A stretch of 64,000 bases of DNA from UBA8106 sp964569695 (GCA_964569695.1 CAZMUA010000011.1:50756-114755), one strand, 5' to 3'. Positions 1 through 9,037 are shown, numbered from the stretch's first letter. The notes: generated by a model not told the origin, from the letters alone. Made by a program: numbers and translations.

Positions 1-626
1 AGTAGCTCATTGCGCAGGTCATACAGTCGACGAAAATATGGTCGAACACGTTCAGGTTCATCAAGGGGAGGCATAAGCATTAACCCACGAATTTGTGCAG
101 CCTGACACTCTAAACCCGTAGTAAGGATATCGGGAAGTTCTTCTGGTGTTGCTCCGTGTTTCGTGGCTTCGCCGGCGAGATCAACTTGAATAAGGACTTC
201 AACCCTAGCGTCTTTTTCTACTGCTATCCGATCCACGCGTTTTAGTAAATCAGTACTATCCACTGAGTGAATCCACGCGAAAGGTTCAACAATTTTTTTC
301 GTCTTGTTCGATTGCAAATGTCCGATTAGATGCCATCGGATGTTGAGGTCGCGTAGGATCGTGCACTTTTGTAGCCCTTCTTGTACCCGATTTTCTCCAA
401 AATCAACTTGGCCTGCAGTGACGGCAGCTCTGATATGGTCAGCGCTAAAAGTTTTCGAAACAGCGACTAGCTGCACTTCGGCTGGATCTCGACCCACCTG
501 GATGGCTGCCCGATGGATCCGGTTCCTCACCTCTTTGAGATTTTCAGCGATTGAAGATTCTACATGAGAGCTGGAATCGGTATCGGATTGGTGGTCGGCT
601 TTCCCTACTAGATGGCTATCTGCCAT
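1..626 (-). CDS. yggS: YggS/PROSC-family PLP homeostasis protein (partial, C-terminus beyond window)
   Basis: The reading frame runs from an ATG at 626 through position 1 without a stop, giving 208 residues of a family usually about 220-235 long. Visible family motifs are VAVSK (Lys58, the PLP Schiff-base lysine), FGENRVQE, WHLIGHLQSNK, IHSVDS and QVDLAGE, followed by the GLMLMPP stretch; the last of these normally lies near the C-terminal third. Family members bind pyridoxal phosphate in a TIM-barrel without known catalysis and buffer the PLP pool in the cytoplasm. An N-terminal extension of about 25 polar residues precedes the usual start. Its ATG lies 1 bp after the stop of the TPR gene upstream (stop codon 630-628), so the two are probably cotranscribed. 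Identification is firm; only the missing C-terminus is unknown. Confidence 0.93.
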   Translation of the reverse strand, partial: MADSHLVGKADHQSDTDSSSHVESSIAENLKEVRNRIHRAAIQVGRDPAEVQLVAVSKTFSADHIRAAVTAGQVDFGENRVQEGLQKCTILRDLNIRWHLIGHLQSNKTKKIVEPFAWIHSVDSTDLLKRVDRIAVEKDARVEVLIQVDLAGEATKHGATPEELPDILTTGLECQAAQIRGLMLMPPLDEPERVRPYFRRLYDLRNEL

Positions 627-627
627 G

Positions 628-1614
628 TTAGGGCTTCAGCTGTTGAACCATTCCTCGAGCCTGGTCGGCGTACTGCCCGTCTGGTGCAATTTCAATATAC
701 TTTTCAAGCGCTCCCACGGCAGTAGTCATATCGCCAAGATTCAGGCTTGCCATTGCTAATTGATAGTGGGCATCGGCATTGCTCGGGTCCAGTGCAACGG
801 CCTGTTCAAACTGCTCTTTGGCTTCAGGAAATGCCCCAGCGTTCCAATAGATGACACCTTGGTTATACACAGCAACCGGGTCAGTTGCAGCACCAGCACC
901 GCCACCAGAAAGTCGGGCTGCCTCAGCACTCATTTCAGCAGCTTCAGCGAATCGGCGCTGCGTGTTGTAGATGCCAGCTAAGCCGGTGTAAGAGGCTGCA
1001 TTATCGGCTCGCAATTCAATAGCTGCCAGGAATGCAACTTCGGCTTCATCCATTTGATCTAATTCGACGTGTGCAAGACCAATGTTGTGATAGCAGGAGT
1101 AACACGTATCCACAATCGAGACAGCAATTTCGAATTGCGCAATCGCTTCGACATAGTCTCCAGCGGCGCTTGCGGCGACTCCTTGCTCAAATGAAGCGGA
1201 CAATTCTTCCCGTCGCGCTTCGTTGGCCAGGTCTTCCTCTGACAGGGCCGCTGTTGCTGCTGCTGCGGAGGCTCCAAGGTCGAGGTCAACCGTGAGGTTT
1301 TGACCACCTCGAATCGTAAAGGCGGCCATCGCGCTTCCAGTTTCCGAGGTTGCCGTGACTTCGTACCCACTATCACGAAGACCCATCATGCGATACATAC
1401 CTTCTTCATTGGTTTCAGTCTCAAAGGTTCTGATTGGTCGCTGTGTTCCTGTGATAACAATCTTCACACCTGGCACACCTTCACCATCGGCACCTGTGAC
1501 TTGGCCTCTAAGGATACCGGTCGACTGGCTAAAACTTGGCGTCGTCCAGACGACGGTCAACAAAAGGGTGATAAGGACGCAACTTGGCCCATAGTTATTG
1601 GTTGAGCGAAACAT
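628..1614 (-). CDS. Secreted carboxypeptidase-regulatory-like / TPR protein
   Basis: A 328-residue protein with a signal peptide (hydrophobic stretch ending near Ser-Phe-Ser-Gln), then a beta-sandwich of the carboxypeptidase-regulatory type (motifs LRGQVTGADGEGVPGVKIVITG and TNEEGMYRM), an Ala-rich linker, and at least four TPR units (for example the stretch VYNQGVIYWNAGAFPEAKEQ and the following ALDPSNADAHYQLAM repeat). The start at 1614 is chosen because AAGGAG sits 6 nt before it; the more upstream ATG at 1629 overlaps that ribosome site. A single Cys pair (DTCYSC) sits in the first TPR. Such beta-sandwich/TPR proteins are frequent in Acidobacteriota and act in the periplasm or at the outer membrane as scaffolds. 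The precise partner is unknown. It is followed 1 bp later by yggS. Confidence 0.8.
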   Translation of the reverse strand: MFRSTNNYGPSCVLITLLLTVVWTTPSFSQSTGILRGQVTGADGEGVPGVKIVITGTQRPIRTFETETNEEGMYRMMGLRDSGYEVTATSETGSAMAAFTIRGGQNLTVDLDLGASAAAATAALSEEDLANEARREELSASFEQGVAASAAGDYVEAIAQFEIAVSIVDTCYSCYHNIGLAHVELDQMDEAEVAFLAAIELRADNAASYTGLAGIYNTQRRFAEAAEMSAEAARLSGGGAGAATDPVAVYNQGVIYWNAGAFPEAKEQFEQAVALDPSNADAHYQLAMASLNLGDMTTAVGALEKYIEIAPDGQYADQARGMVQQLKP

Positions 1615-1709
1615 AGCGAACTCCTTCATGAAAGCTGATACAAATGTTACCCTCTAGTTTATACCTAAATATTTCGCACAAGCTAGGGCTAACGTCCTTC
1701 GACCTGAGT

Positions 1710-3710
1710 TTAAGACCGAATCGCAAAAAATTGTTCAAGATCCCCCATCTCTGAGGTCAACGGTGCTGGCGGTAGTGACGCGAGAAACCTCCTGCCATAA
1801 CTTTTTGTGTGGATTCGTGAGTCGAGAATAACCAACACTCCGCGATCACGCTTGTTGCGAATAAGTCGTCCAAGGCCTTGCTGTAGGGCCAGAATTGCTA
1901 GCGGGATCTGATAGGTGGTAAAAGCATTGTCCCCGCGATCAGCGATCATTTCGATCCGAGCCGCCGTGATGGGGTCTCCAGGTGAGGCAAACGGTAACTT
2001 ATCAATAATGACGCAACTCAAGGCTTCACCGGCCACATCCACACCTTGCCAAAAACTGCTTGTTGCGAACAAAACAGCGTTCGGGGTTGATCGAAAATCT
2101 TGTAAAAGTGAAAATTTAGGTGCATCGCCCTGAACAAAGATTGGAAATTGAAGTTGGGAGCGCTTCACTACCGCATGAACAAGTCTTAAGTTAGCGTAGC
2201 TTGTGAACAAAACAAATGCGCGACCTTTTGTCCGTTTTAAAATTTCGACCACCTCCAGTCCAGCTGCTTCGGGGAAGTCAGGCGCTCTTGGATCTGGCAT
2301 CTGTGAAGGAAGGTAGACGATGGCTTGCTGTGTAAAATCGAACTCTGAAGCAAACCTGATCTCGTGAGCGTCATTAATTCCCAAGCGGTTGCAGAAATAG
2401 TCAAACGAATTATCAACCGTCAATGTCGCTGAAGTCAGCACGGTTCCATTCATCCGACCCCAAAGAAATTCTCTGACAATTGACGAAACATCGATTGGGG
2501 CCGCCCGAAGAAAGATTCCTCGACCACGCATTTCCAGATAGAAGACGTAGGCTGAATCGTCTGCTTGCAGCAAAAATTGCAATTGGTCTTTAATTTCGTG
2601 CGCGCGACGCGCGAGTGCCTCAACTTCTTCTACAGATGAATCCAAGTGAGTGAGGGTTGTCTTGAGTGTTCCAAGGATCCCAGTTAACGCAAGTCCGTTT
2701 TCTGACATCGGTTCGAAAGTTTCAGTTGAAACACGCATTCTTTCGTCAGCTTTGTTTGCGAAGGTCCCAAGTAGTTCGTTCCGTCTACTAAGTACTGCAG
2801 TAAAGAAATGCTGAGAGCATTCACGAATTCGTCGAACAATCTTTTGCAGTGCATCTTTTTCTTCTGCACTGACTATTTGGTCGCCATTCAGGAATTTGTC
2901 AGTGTCGCCAGCCAGTTCGTCAAGACGATAGTTGCTTACGGAGAGCCCAAAATATTGAGTGGCAACTTCTTCTAATTGATGTGCTTCGTCGATGACCGCA
3001 AAGTCGCAAGTCGGAATAACCTCTCCGTACGCGCTTTGACGAACTGCCGCGTCAGCGCATAAGAGATGATGGTTGACGATAACCAAATCTGATTCCGAAG
3101 CGCGTTGGCGCATACGGGTGACAAAGCACTCCTCGTATTGAGTGCATTCTCGGCCTATACAGTTCTCATTAGTAGCTGAAATCTCATTCCAGCTAGGTAA
3201 ATCTTCTGGGATATTTTCTAGCTCGGCTCGGTCGCCAGTTTCGGTTACTGTAAGCCATTGCTTGATCGTCGTCAGATAGGCATCATCAGTGGCTGACCGA
3301 GGAGTTGGATTTTGGTATTGGGCTTCAAACCGATGCAAGCAGAGATAGTTTGCCCGACCTTTCATGTAGGTGGCCGTAAAGCTCACACCTAACGCATCTT
3401 GTAATGCTGGGAGATCTTTAAAGTAAATCTGTTCTTGAAGATTTTTCGTACCTGTCGATATCAGTACTCGCTTCCGACTTAAGATAATGGGAACGAGATA
3501 CGCAAGTGTTTTGCCAATGCCCGTTCCAGCCTCAGCAACCAAGATGCCTCCATCCTCGAGGATGTCTGCAACGGCGGTCGACATTTCCGTTTGGCTGTGT
3601 CGTTGCTCGTAGATTGTTAGTGAGCGCGCTAAGGCGCCTCCTTCCTTAAACGCATCTGCAACGTGATCGGCTAACCGAGGGGTGTGGGGTGTAGGGGGAA
3701 TTTCCGACAC
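1710..3710 (-). CDS. dinG: DinG/YoaA-type ATP-dependent DNA helicase
   Basis: 666 residues of an XPD-like superfamily 2 helicase. Walker A AGTGIGKT is at 61-68, the DEAH box at 241-244, and four cysteines (124, 184, 189, 195) occupy the positions of the 4Fe-4S cluster that the XPD/DinG family uses for structure and DNA engagement. Motif VI is seen as QQGLGRLIRNKRDRG near the C-terminus. The family unwinds DNA with 5'-3' polarity and resolves R-loops and repair intermediates. No N-terminal exonuclease domain is present, so this is the short DinG form. The start is a GTG at 3710 preceded by GAGGT, which makes the first 40 bases overlap the end of glyA in another frame. A later start would cut into the helicase N-terminus. 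Confidence 0.9.
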   Translation of the reverse strand: MSEIPPTPHTPRLADHVADAFKEGGALARSLTIYEQRHSQTEMSTAVADILEDGGILVAEAGTGIGKTLAYLVPIILSRKRVLISTGTKNLQEQIYFKDLPALQDALGVSFTATYMKGRANYLCLHRFEAQYQNPTPRSATDDAYLTTIKQWLTVTETGDRAELENIPEDLPSWNEISATNENCIGRECTQYEECFVTRMRQRASESDLVIVNHHLLCADAAVRQSAYGEVIPTCDFAVIDEAHQLEEVATQYFGLSVSNYRLDELAGDTDKFLNGDQIVSAEEKDALQKIVRRIRECSQHFFTAVLSRRNELLGTFANKADERMRVSTETFEPMSENGLALTGILGTLKTTLTHLDSSVEEVEALARRAHEIKDQLQFLLQADDSAYVFYLEMRGRGIFLRAAPIDVSSIVREFLWGRMNGTVLTSATLTVDNSFDYFCNRLGINDAHEIRFASEFDFTQQAIVYLPSQMPDPRAPDFPEAAGLEVVEILKRTKGRAFVLFTSYANLRLVHAVVKRSQLQFPIFVQGDAPKFSLLQDFRSTPNAVLFATSSFWQGVDVAGEALSCVIIDKLPFASPGDPITAARIEMIADRGDNAFTTYQIPLAILALQQGLGRLIRNKRDRGVLVILDSRIHTKSYGRRFLASLPPAPLTSEMGDLEQFFAIRS

Positions 3711-4960
3711 AGTGCTTCGACCTCTATCCGAACGGCATCCGCGACACGAGCATCTTCCGGTGCAGACAAAACTCTTCCGATGTATTCGCTGATTAAGTCC
3801 ATTTCAGGTTCCCGCATGCCTCGTGTAGTCACCGCTGGTGTTCCTATGCGAATCCCACTTGCGACTAATGGAGGATTTGAATCAAATGGGATCGTATTCT
3901 TGTTGACTGTAAGATGAGCTTTTCCAAGCGCTGCCTCTGCTGCTTGCCCAGTAAGGTTCCTGACTGAGACATCAATAATAAAAAGGTGCGTATCGGTACC
4001 GCCACCGACCAAACGGAACCCTTGCTGCGCCACCGCCTCGGCTAAATGATGCGCATTAGCTACGACTTGTTGCTGATATTTCTGGAACGCAGGCTGTGCA
4101 GCTTCTAGTAAACATACCGCCTTGGCTGCAATGCTGTGCATCAGCGGACCGCCTTGGACACCTGGGAACACGGCCTTGTCTATCGCTTTGGCAAAGTCTG
4201 GACGGCTCAAGATGAGTCCACCTCGTGGTCCGCGGAGCGTCTTGTGTGTGGTCGTAGTTACTATGTCTGCGTGAGGGACTGGACTTGGATGTATACCAGC
4301 TGCGACCAGACCGGCAATATGCGCCATATCAACTAAAACATGGGCGTTAACGTTTTTCCCTATGCTTGCTATACGTGCAAAGTCAATCGTTCGTGGATAA
4401 GCACTTGCACCGGCAATGATCAGGCGAGGGCGATGTTCATCGGCCAATCTGGCGAGGTCATTGTAATCAATTTGCTCGTCTTCCTGCCTAACACCGTAGG
4501 GCACGACATTATAAAGCTTGCCAGAAAAATTAAGCTTGTGCCCGTGTGTGAGATGGCCACCATGGAACAAGTTCATACCCAAGACCGTGTCTCCAGGATC
4601 CAGTACAGCAAAATAAGCTGCCATGTTGGCTTGGGCGCCAGAGTGTGGCTGAACATTTACGTGTTCCGAGTCGAAAAGCACTTGCGCTCGAGAAACGGCT
4701 AATCTTTCAATCACGTCGTACAATTCACAACCACCATAGTAGCGACGGCCTGGGTAGCCTTCCGCGTACTTGTTAGTCATGATGGAACCAGTTGCCTCCG
4801 CTACAGCTGCACTAACAAAGTTCTCAGAAGCAATTAGTTCAAGACCGTTGTTCTGGCGGGTAAGCTCTCGCTGAAGAGCGTCAGCCACTTCTGGGTCGAC
4901 TGCTGAAAGAGGCTGTAGTCGAGCGTTAGGACTGGTAGTTAGGTCGACAGAGTCAGGCAT
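3671..4960 (-). CDS. glyA: Serine hydroxymethyltransferase
   Basis: 429 residues, the normal length for bacterial SHMT. It converts serine and tetrahydrofolate to glycine and 5,10-methylene-THF in the cytoplasm and needs PLP. Diagnostic stretches include SENFVS near residue 45, YAEGYPGRRYYGG, the HSGAQAN motif, DMAHIAGL, and TTTTHKTLRGPRGG carrying the PLP lysine. It is divergent from thiC across a 351-bp intergenic region and runs into the dinG helicase gene with a 40-bp overlap. Together with folC downstream on the same strand it supplies the one-carbon pool. Nothing unusual is seen in the active site. Confidence 0.97.
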   Translation of the reverse strand: MPDSVDLTTSPNARLQPLSAVDPEVADALQRELTRQNNGLELIASENFVSAAVAEATGSIMTNKYAEGYPGRRYYGGCELYDVIERLAVSRAQVLFDSEHVNVQPHSGAQANMAAYFAVLDPGDTVLGMNLFHGGHLTHGHKLNFSGKLYNVVPYGVRQEDEQIDYNDLARLADEHRPRLIIAGASAYPRTIDFARIASIGKNVNAHVLVDMAHIAGLVAAGIHPSPVPHADIVTTTTHKTLRGPRGGLILSRPDFAKAIDKAVFPGVQGGPLMHSIAAKAVCLLEAAQPAFQKYQQQVVANAHHLAEAVAQQGFRLVGGGTDTHLFIIDVSVRNLTGQAAEAALGKAHLTVNKNTIPFDSNPPLVASGIRIGTPAVTTRGMREPEMDLISEYIGRVLSAPEDARVADAVRIEVEALCRKFPLHPTPLG

Positions 4961-5311
4961 TCGTCAGCCGGTTAGAAAATCGATTGAGGGTAAAGCCAGT
5001 CTTGAAGGATTATCTCGTTTCTGAAGACAACACGCATCATGCAATATTACTATAGGAATAGTACATTTTAGACCCCATGGTATAGTGATGATTATGCCCT
5101 TCTGGGCATTCCTTAATTGCCGGATTGAGAGGTTGCTTTTGGAGTCTGATTCCGGTTCAAGCTGGTCTAGGGATGTTTCTGTCTGGTTCCCGTTAGATTT
5201 GGTTCTAGTGAAGTTATACTTTTCGCTCAGTTGTTGCCCGCAGTCTCTAGAGGGTCGGTCGCGGCATTTGCAACAATAATGCGGAGATAACCATGGTAGA
5301 GGAGTGCGAAC
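4961..5311. other. Intergenic region between divergent glyA and thiC
   Basis: 351 bp with no convincing gene. It must hold promoters for both directions; I see only partial -10-like hexamers (TATAGT near 5081, TATACT near 5214). A short hairpin ATGCCC/GGGCAT lies at about 5094-5109. Just before thiC, GCATT and AATGC near 5264-5282 can pair around a TTGCAACAAT loop. The conserved TPP-riboswitch cores (CTGAGA and ACCTGATCTGG-like) that often precede thiC were looked for and not found. Confidence 0.5.
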
Positions 5312-7006
5312 ATGTCGGATGAAACAGCTGCTGTAGTGTCTGGGGCAGCAGACTATCCTGAAGCGTACCCCAACTCTCGGAAGGTATACGTTGGTGAGGG
5401 TTCGGTGAAAGTGCCGATGCGAGAGATCGCCTTAGAAGAAGGTGAATCTACCCTCCGTGTCTATGACACCAGTGGCCCTCAAGGATGTGACGTGACACAG
5501 GGATTGCCAGCGCTACGCGATTCTTGGATTGCGAATCGCAGTGATGTCGGTCATGTTCAGTCTCCGAGTTCTTTGGAAGGAGTGTTTCCAGGTAGGGTAG
5601 TCAAAAGAGGCACCGGGCGGGTGACGCAACTCCACTACGCACGCCGTGGTCTCGTTACGCCTGAAATGGAATTTGTGGCGATTCGTGAAGGATTTGACCC
5701 AGAGCGTGTTCGTGCAGCCGTAGCCGAAGGTCGAGCCATTATTCCAGCAAATATTAATCATCCTGAATCCGAGCCAATGATCATCGGGCGAGATTTTCTC
5801 GTGAAGATTAATGCAAACATTGGTAACTCGGCGGTTGGGTCTTCGATTGATGAAGAAGTTGAGAAACTTCGTTGGGCAACCCTGTGGGGCGCCGATACTG
5901 TCATGGACTTGTCTACCGGCGCAAACATTCAAGAAACCCGAGAATGGATTATTCGTAATTCTGCTGTTCCGATTGGTACCGTGCCAATTTATCAAGCTTT
6001 AGAGCGAGTCGATGGTCGTCCCGAAGATCTTACATGGGAGATCTTCCGTGACACGCTGATTCAACAAGCTGAACAGGGAGTGGACTACGTTACTATTCAT
6101 GCCGGTGTGCTGTTACCGTTTGTTCCGATGACGGCTAAGCGGTTGACAGGCATCGTCTCTCGTGGAGGATCCATTCTTGCGAAGTGGTGTTTGGCGCATC
6201 ATCAGGAAAATTTCTTGTACACACACTTCCGGGAAATGTGTGAAATTCTCAGCACCTACGACGTTGCATTTTCCTTGGGTGATGGATTGCGTCCTGGTTC
6301 TATTGCCGATGCGAATGATGAGGCACAGTTTGCAGAGCTAAAGGTGCAGGGCGAATTGACGCGGATTGCATGGGAGTACGACGTTCAGGTGATGAATGAG
6401 GGTCCCGGGCACGTACCGATGAATCTTATAAAGGAGAACATGCAGAATCAGCTGGACTGGTGTGACGAGGCGCCTTTCTACACGCTTGGTCCTCTGACGA
6501 CTGACATTGCTCCAGGGTACGATCATCTGACCTCAGCCATCGGTGCAGCGATGATCGGCTGGTACGGAACCGCAATGCTTTGTTACGTTACACCTAAGGA
6601 ACATCTTGGCTTACCGAACCGTGACGACGTTAAAGCGGGCGTTCTGGCTTACAAGATTGCAGCTCACGCTGCTGATTTAGCAAAAGGACATCCCCGTGCT
6701 CAAGCTTGGGACGATGCCCTTTCAAAAGCTCGATTTGAATTTCGATGGGAAGACCAGTTCAATCTAGCCTTGGATCCCGTAACAGCGCGTGCCTACCATG
6801 ATGAAACACTGCCGGCGGAGGGTGCGAAGGTCGCGCATTTTTGTTCAATGTGTGGCCCAAAGTTCTGCAGTATGGAACTGACTCAACAGGTTCGAGAATT
6901 CGCTAAATCGCGGGGCGTTAACGATACCAATGTCTTTCAGGCGGGGATGAACGAAAAATCCGAGGAGTTCAAGGAGCAATCGGAACTCTACGTGGCTAAG
7001 CCTTAG
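5312..7006 (+). CDS. thiC: Phosphomethylpyrimidine synthase ThiC
   Basis: 564 residues. ThiC is a radical-SAM enzyme that rearranges aminoimidazole ribotide to HMP-phosphate in thiamine biosynthesis. The C-terminal CX2CX4C motif (Cys511, Cys514, Cys519 in CSMCGPKFC) holds the 4Fe-4S cluster; this order is peculiar to the ThiC family. Other signatures are NINHPE, GNIGNSAVGSS, WGADTVMDLSTG and NEGPGHVP. The start ATG has AGAGGAG 7 nt upstream. The N-terminal extension typical of proteobacterial ThiC is short here. The partner kinase ThiD is encoded far away in this window (53841-54626). It is convergent with the next gene across 19 bp. Confidence 0.97.
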   Translation: MSDETAAVVSGAADYPEAYPNSRKVYVGEGSVKVPMREIALEEGESTLRVYDTSGPQGCDVTQGLPALRDSWIANRSDVGHVQSPSSLEGVFPGRVVKRGTGRVTQLHYARRGLVTPEMEFVAIREGFDPERVRAAVAEGRAIIPANINHPESEPMIIGRDFLVKINANIGNSAVGSSIDEEVEKLRWATLWGADTVMDLSTGANIQETREWIIRNSAVPIGTVPIYQALERVDGRPEDLTWEIFRDTLIQQAEQGVDYVTIHAGVLLPFVPMTAKRLTGIVSRGGSILAKWCLAHHQENFLYTHFREMCEILSTYDVAFSLGDGLRPGSIADANDEAQFAELKVQGELTRIAWEYDVQVMNEGPGHVPMNLIKENMQNQLDWCDEAPFYTLGPLTTDIAPGYDHLTSAIGAAMIGWYGTAMLCYVTPKEHLGLPNRDDVKAGVLAYKIAAHAADLAKGHPRAQAWDDALSKARFEFRWEDQFNLALDPVTARAYHDETLPAEGAKVAHFCSMCGPKFCSMELTQQVREFAKSRGVNDTNVFQAGMNEKSEEFKEQSELYVAKP

Positions 7007-7025
7007 CCTGCGACGTTATGTTTCA

Positions 7026-7571
7026 TTACGGTCTTGGTGTTGTTGGATTTGGCACGATTTGAATCACGGTAATGTAGTGACTCGGACCATCGGACTGTCG
7101 GTTGGGGTTCACGTAGCCCAGAGAGCCGTTCCAACTGAAATCTTTTATCGTGACACCTGGGGGGAACGCCATGCGATCTTCTCTAAAACGACCCACTTCG
7201 AACATGTGCACTCGTGGTGCCTCGAAGACTCGGTTCCCTCGCTCCTTGAGTACAATTGAATAATAGTTGACCATCTCCTCGTATGTGGCATTGGTTCCAA
7301 ACAGGTAATAGTTTTGCCCACGACCAGCATCGTACGATCTGAGATAATTTGCATTGGGATAAATGGGAAATCCGAGTGTTGCCTCGGATGGTATGTCACT
7401 AGTTGATGATGCGAGCGTCTCGTCTAATGGGGGCTGTACCTGTGGTTCCTCCAGAGGGCTATCCGTTACTGTATTCCCAGGTCGAGGAAATGGCCGGGGA
7501 ATAGGCTGCATGGCGATGGTTACCACGCTAGTTAGGACTACCAAAACTGTGGTACAGGTATGCGTTTCCAC
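7026..7571 (-). CDS. Secreted protein of unknown function
   Basis: 181 residues, not assigned to a named family. A hydrophobic N-terminus (residues about 8-22) looks like a signal peptide, followed by a Pro-rich low-complexity linker to about residue 55. The folded part begins at LGFPIYPNANYLRSYDAG and contains YYLFGTNATYEEMVNYYSIVLKERG, FREDRMAFPPGV and a closing IQIVP strand. The 'YPNA..Y' and 'M..YY...L' pattern resembles small alpha/beta domains in secreted proteins of Acidobacteriota that are annotated only as hypothetical; that resemblance is from memory and weak as evidence of role. It stands alone, convergent with thiC and divergent from the M20 peptidase gene 54 bp away. Confidence 0.7.
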   Translation of the reverse strand: METHTCTTVLVVLTSVVTIAMQPIPRPFPRPGNTVTDSPLEEPQVQPPLDETLASSTSDIPSEATLGFPIYPNANYLRSYDAGRGQNYYLFGTNATYEEMVNYYSIVLKERGNRVFEAPRVHMFEVGRFREDRMAFPPGVTIKDFSWNGSLGYVNPNRQSDGPSHYITVIQIVPNPTTPRP

Positions 7572-7625
7572 AAGTCAATATTATCGGGCGACTTTGAACC
7601 AGACGCAAGCCGAACGGAGATATGA

Positions 7626-8792
7626 ATGACAACATATGATGATGACGTCAAGAATCATCTAAAGTTTTGCGAATCGCAGGCACCGTGGCTTTTAGAGACA
7701 ATTGAGGCTTTAACACTTCTTGAATCTCCCTCGACGGACAAAAAGGCTGTCGATCGATGTGGCGTTGAGTTGCACGATCGCCTCTGTAAAATTGGAGCGA
7801 AGGTCAGTCACATTCCTCAATCAGATGTCGGAAATCACCTAGTAGCAGAATTTGGAGAAGGGCAATCACAGGTGCTCCTCTTGGGCCACTTCGACACCGT
7901 CTGGCCTATAGGACAATTAAAACGGATGCCCATTCGGCACGCTGATGGATGCCTGTTTGGGCCCGGTGTCTATGACATGAAAGCTGGCATTGCCCTATCT
8001 ATGCTAGCCGTGCGAGCTCTGCACAAAAATGTCCCCTCGTTAGGTCAACGGATTGTGATGTTGTGGACCACGGATGAGGAAATTGGGAGCGAGACCTCCC
8101 GTCAGGCCATCCTTGATCATGCTGACCGTAGTGAAGCGGTGTTTGTCATGGAACCGTCATTACCAAATGGGGCATTAAAGACTAGTCGAAAAGGGTGTGG
8201 TCAGTTTGAAATGATTGTCACGGGCGTTGCAGCACATGCTGGGATAGAGCCGGGTAGTGGGGCCAGTGCCATTCATGAAATTGCTAAACAGGTTATCGAA
8301 TTGCAATCGTTGAAGGATAACGATCGAGGAGTCTCTGTTAATATCGGCACGATTCAAGGGGGTAGTCGGTCGAATGTGGTTGCAGATGAAGCGCGTGCCT
8401 CTATTGACATTCGTGTTCCTACTCAAACCGATGCATTGCGGGTTCAGGATTACCTGCGCAGGCTTGAGTCGAAGATTGCCGGCACAACTGTCAAGATCTC
8501 AGGAAACTTCCGTCCTCCCCTAGAACGAAGTGCTTCCGTGATTCGTTTGTATGAGATGGCTCAACGTGTAGCCGTTAGCATGGGTCGTGAACTCTCGGAG
8601 GGTGGCACTGGTGGTGGCTCGGATGGAAACCTAACAGCTGCTCATGGGATCCCCACACTCGATGGCCTTGGTGCGATCGGCCAAGGAGCGCACGCGCTGC
8701 ACGAGCATGTCTTAATTGATCAGCTTCCTTGGCGTGCTGCACTCATTGCTGGTTTGATTCAGCATCTACAGGATGGGGCAGCCATTACATAA
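7626..8792 (+). CDS. M20-family metallopeptidase (glutamate carboxypeptidase / CPG2-like)
   Basis: 388 residues. Two-zinc M20 hydrolase: the ligands are seen as His88 (LLGHFDTVWP), bridging Asp117 (GPGVYDMKAG), the catalytic Glu pair 151-152 (TTDEEIGSE), Glu176 (FVMEPS) and a late His (GQGAHALHEHV). A dimerisation domain sits between about residues 185 and 300 (GVAAHAGIEPGSGASAI). The closest match by motif is the carboxypeptidase G2 / ArgE-DapE-like group that removes C-terminal glutamate or acyl groups from amino acids; the substrate cannot be read from sequence. There is no signal peptide, so it should be cytoplasmic. GGAG lies 7 nt before the ATG. Confidence 0.88.
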   Translation: MTTYDDDVKNHLKFCESQAPWLLETIEALTLLESPSTDKKAVDRCGVELHDRLCKIGAKVSHIPQSDVGNHLVAEFGEGQSQVLLLGHFDTVWPIGQLKRMPIRHADGCLFGPGVYDMKAGIALSMLAVRALHKNVPSLGQRIVMLWTTDEEIGSETSRQAILDHADRSEAVFVMEPSLPNGALKTSRKGCGQFEMIVTGVAAHAGIEPGSGASAIHEIAKQVIELQSLKDNDRGVSVNIGTIQGGSRSNVVADEARASIDIRVPTQTDALRVQDYLRRLESKIAGTTVKISGNFRPPLERSASVIRLYEMAQRVAVSMGRELSEGGTGGGSDGNLTAAHGIPTLDGLGAIGQGAHALHEHVLIDQLPWRAALIAGLIQHLQDGAAIT

Positions 8793-8862
8793 CGAAGCTT
8801 CAGAAAAACACCGACAAATATCTACCTATTTTCGCTTTTCTTTCTCTTTTAAGTGGATATTT

Positions 8863-8934
8863 TCTCATCAAACCATGAAACTAGGTCACAATAGCTAGGA
8901 TTAGTGAAGAAACATCATACTAGATGTAGATTAT
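8863..8934 (+). repeat. Two-block intergenic repeat, copy A
   Basis: Block 1 (8863-8876) and block 2 (8910-8934) recur at 22363-22376 and 22400-22424. Block 1 has one mismatch in 14; block 2 is identical over 25 bases. The spacer between the blocks is 33 bp here and 23 bp in the other copy. Block 2 contains the inverted repeat ACATC-ATACTA-GATGT. This copy lies between the 3' end of the M20 peptidase gene and the small membrane protein gene, ending 103 bp before the latter's start. Confidence 0.7.
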
Positions 8935-9037
8935 AGTAGACATCTGGTTCACTTCTGGTATCGTGTGACGCAGTTTAGTTCTCGGCGGTTCGTTTCGTGA
9001 GTTTACTAGCTTTTTTGTTAACAAACGGAGGATACCA

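Noticed and set aside
1059..1376. Minus-strand frame of 105 residues inside the TPR gene
   Set aside because: Alternate frame of a well-supported gene with signal peptide, beta-sandwich and TPR motifs.
5040..5311. TPP riboswitch before thiC
   Set aside because: A CTGAGA-like and an ACCTGATCTGG-like core are both missing; short GATTGAGAGG and GGAGATAACC strings alone do not make the aptamer.
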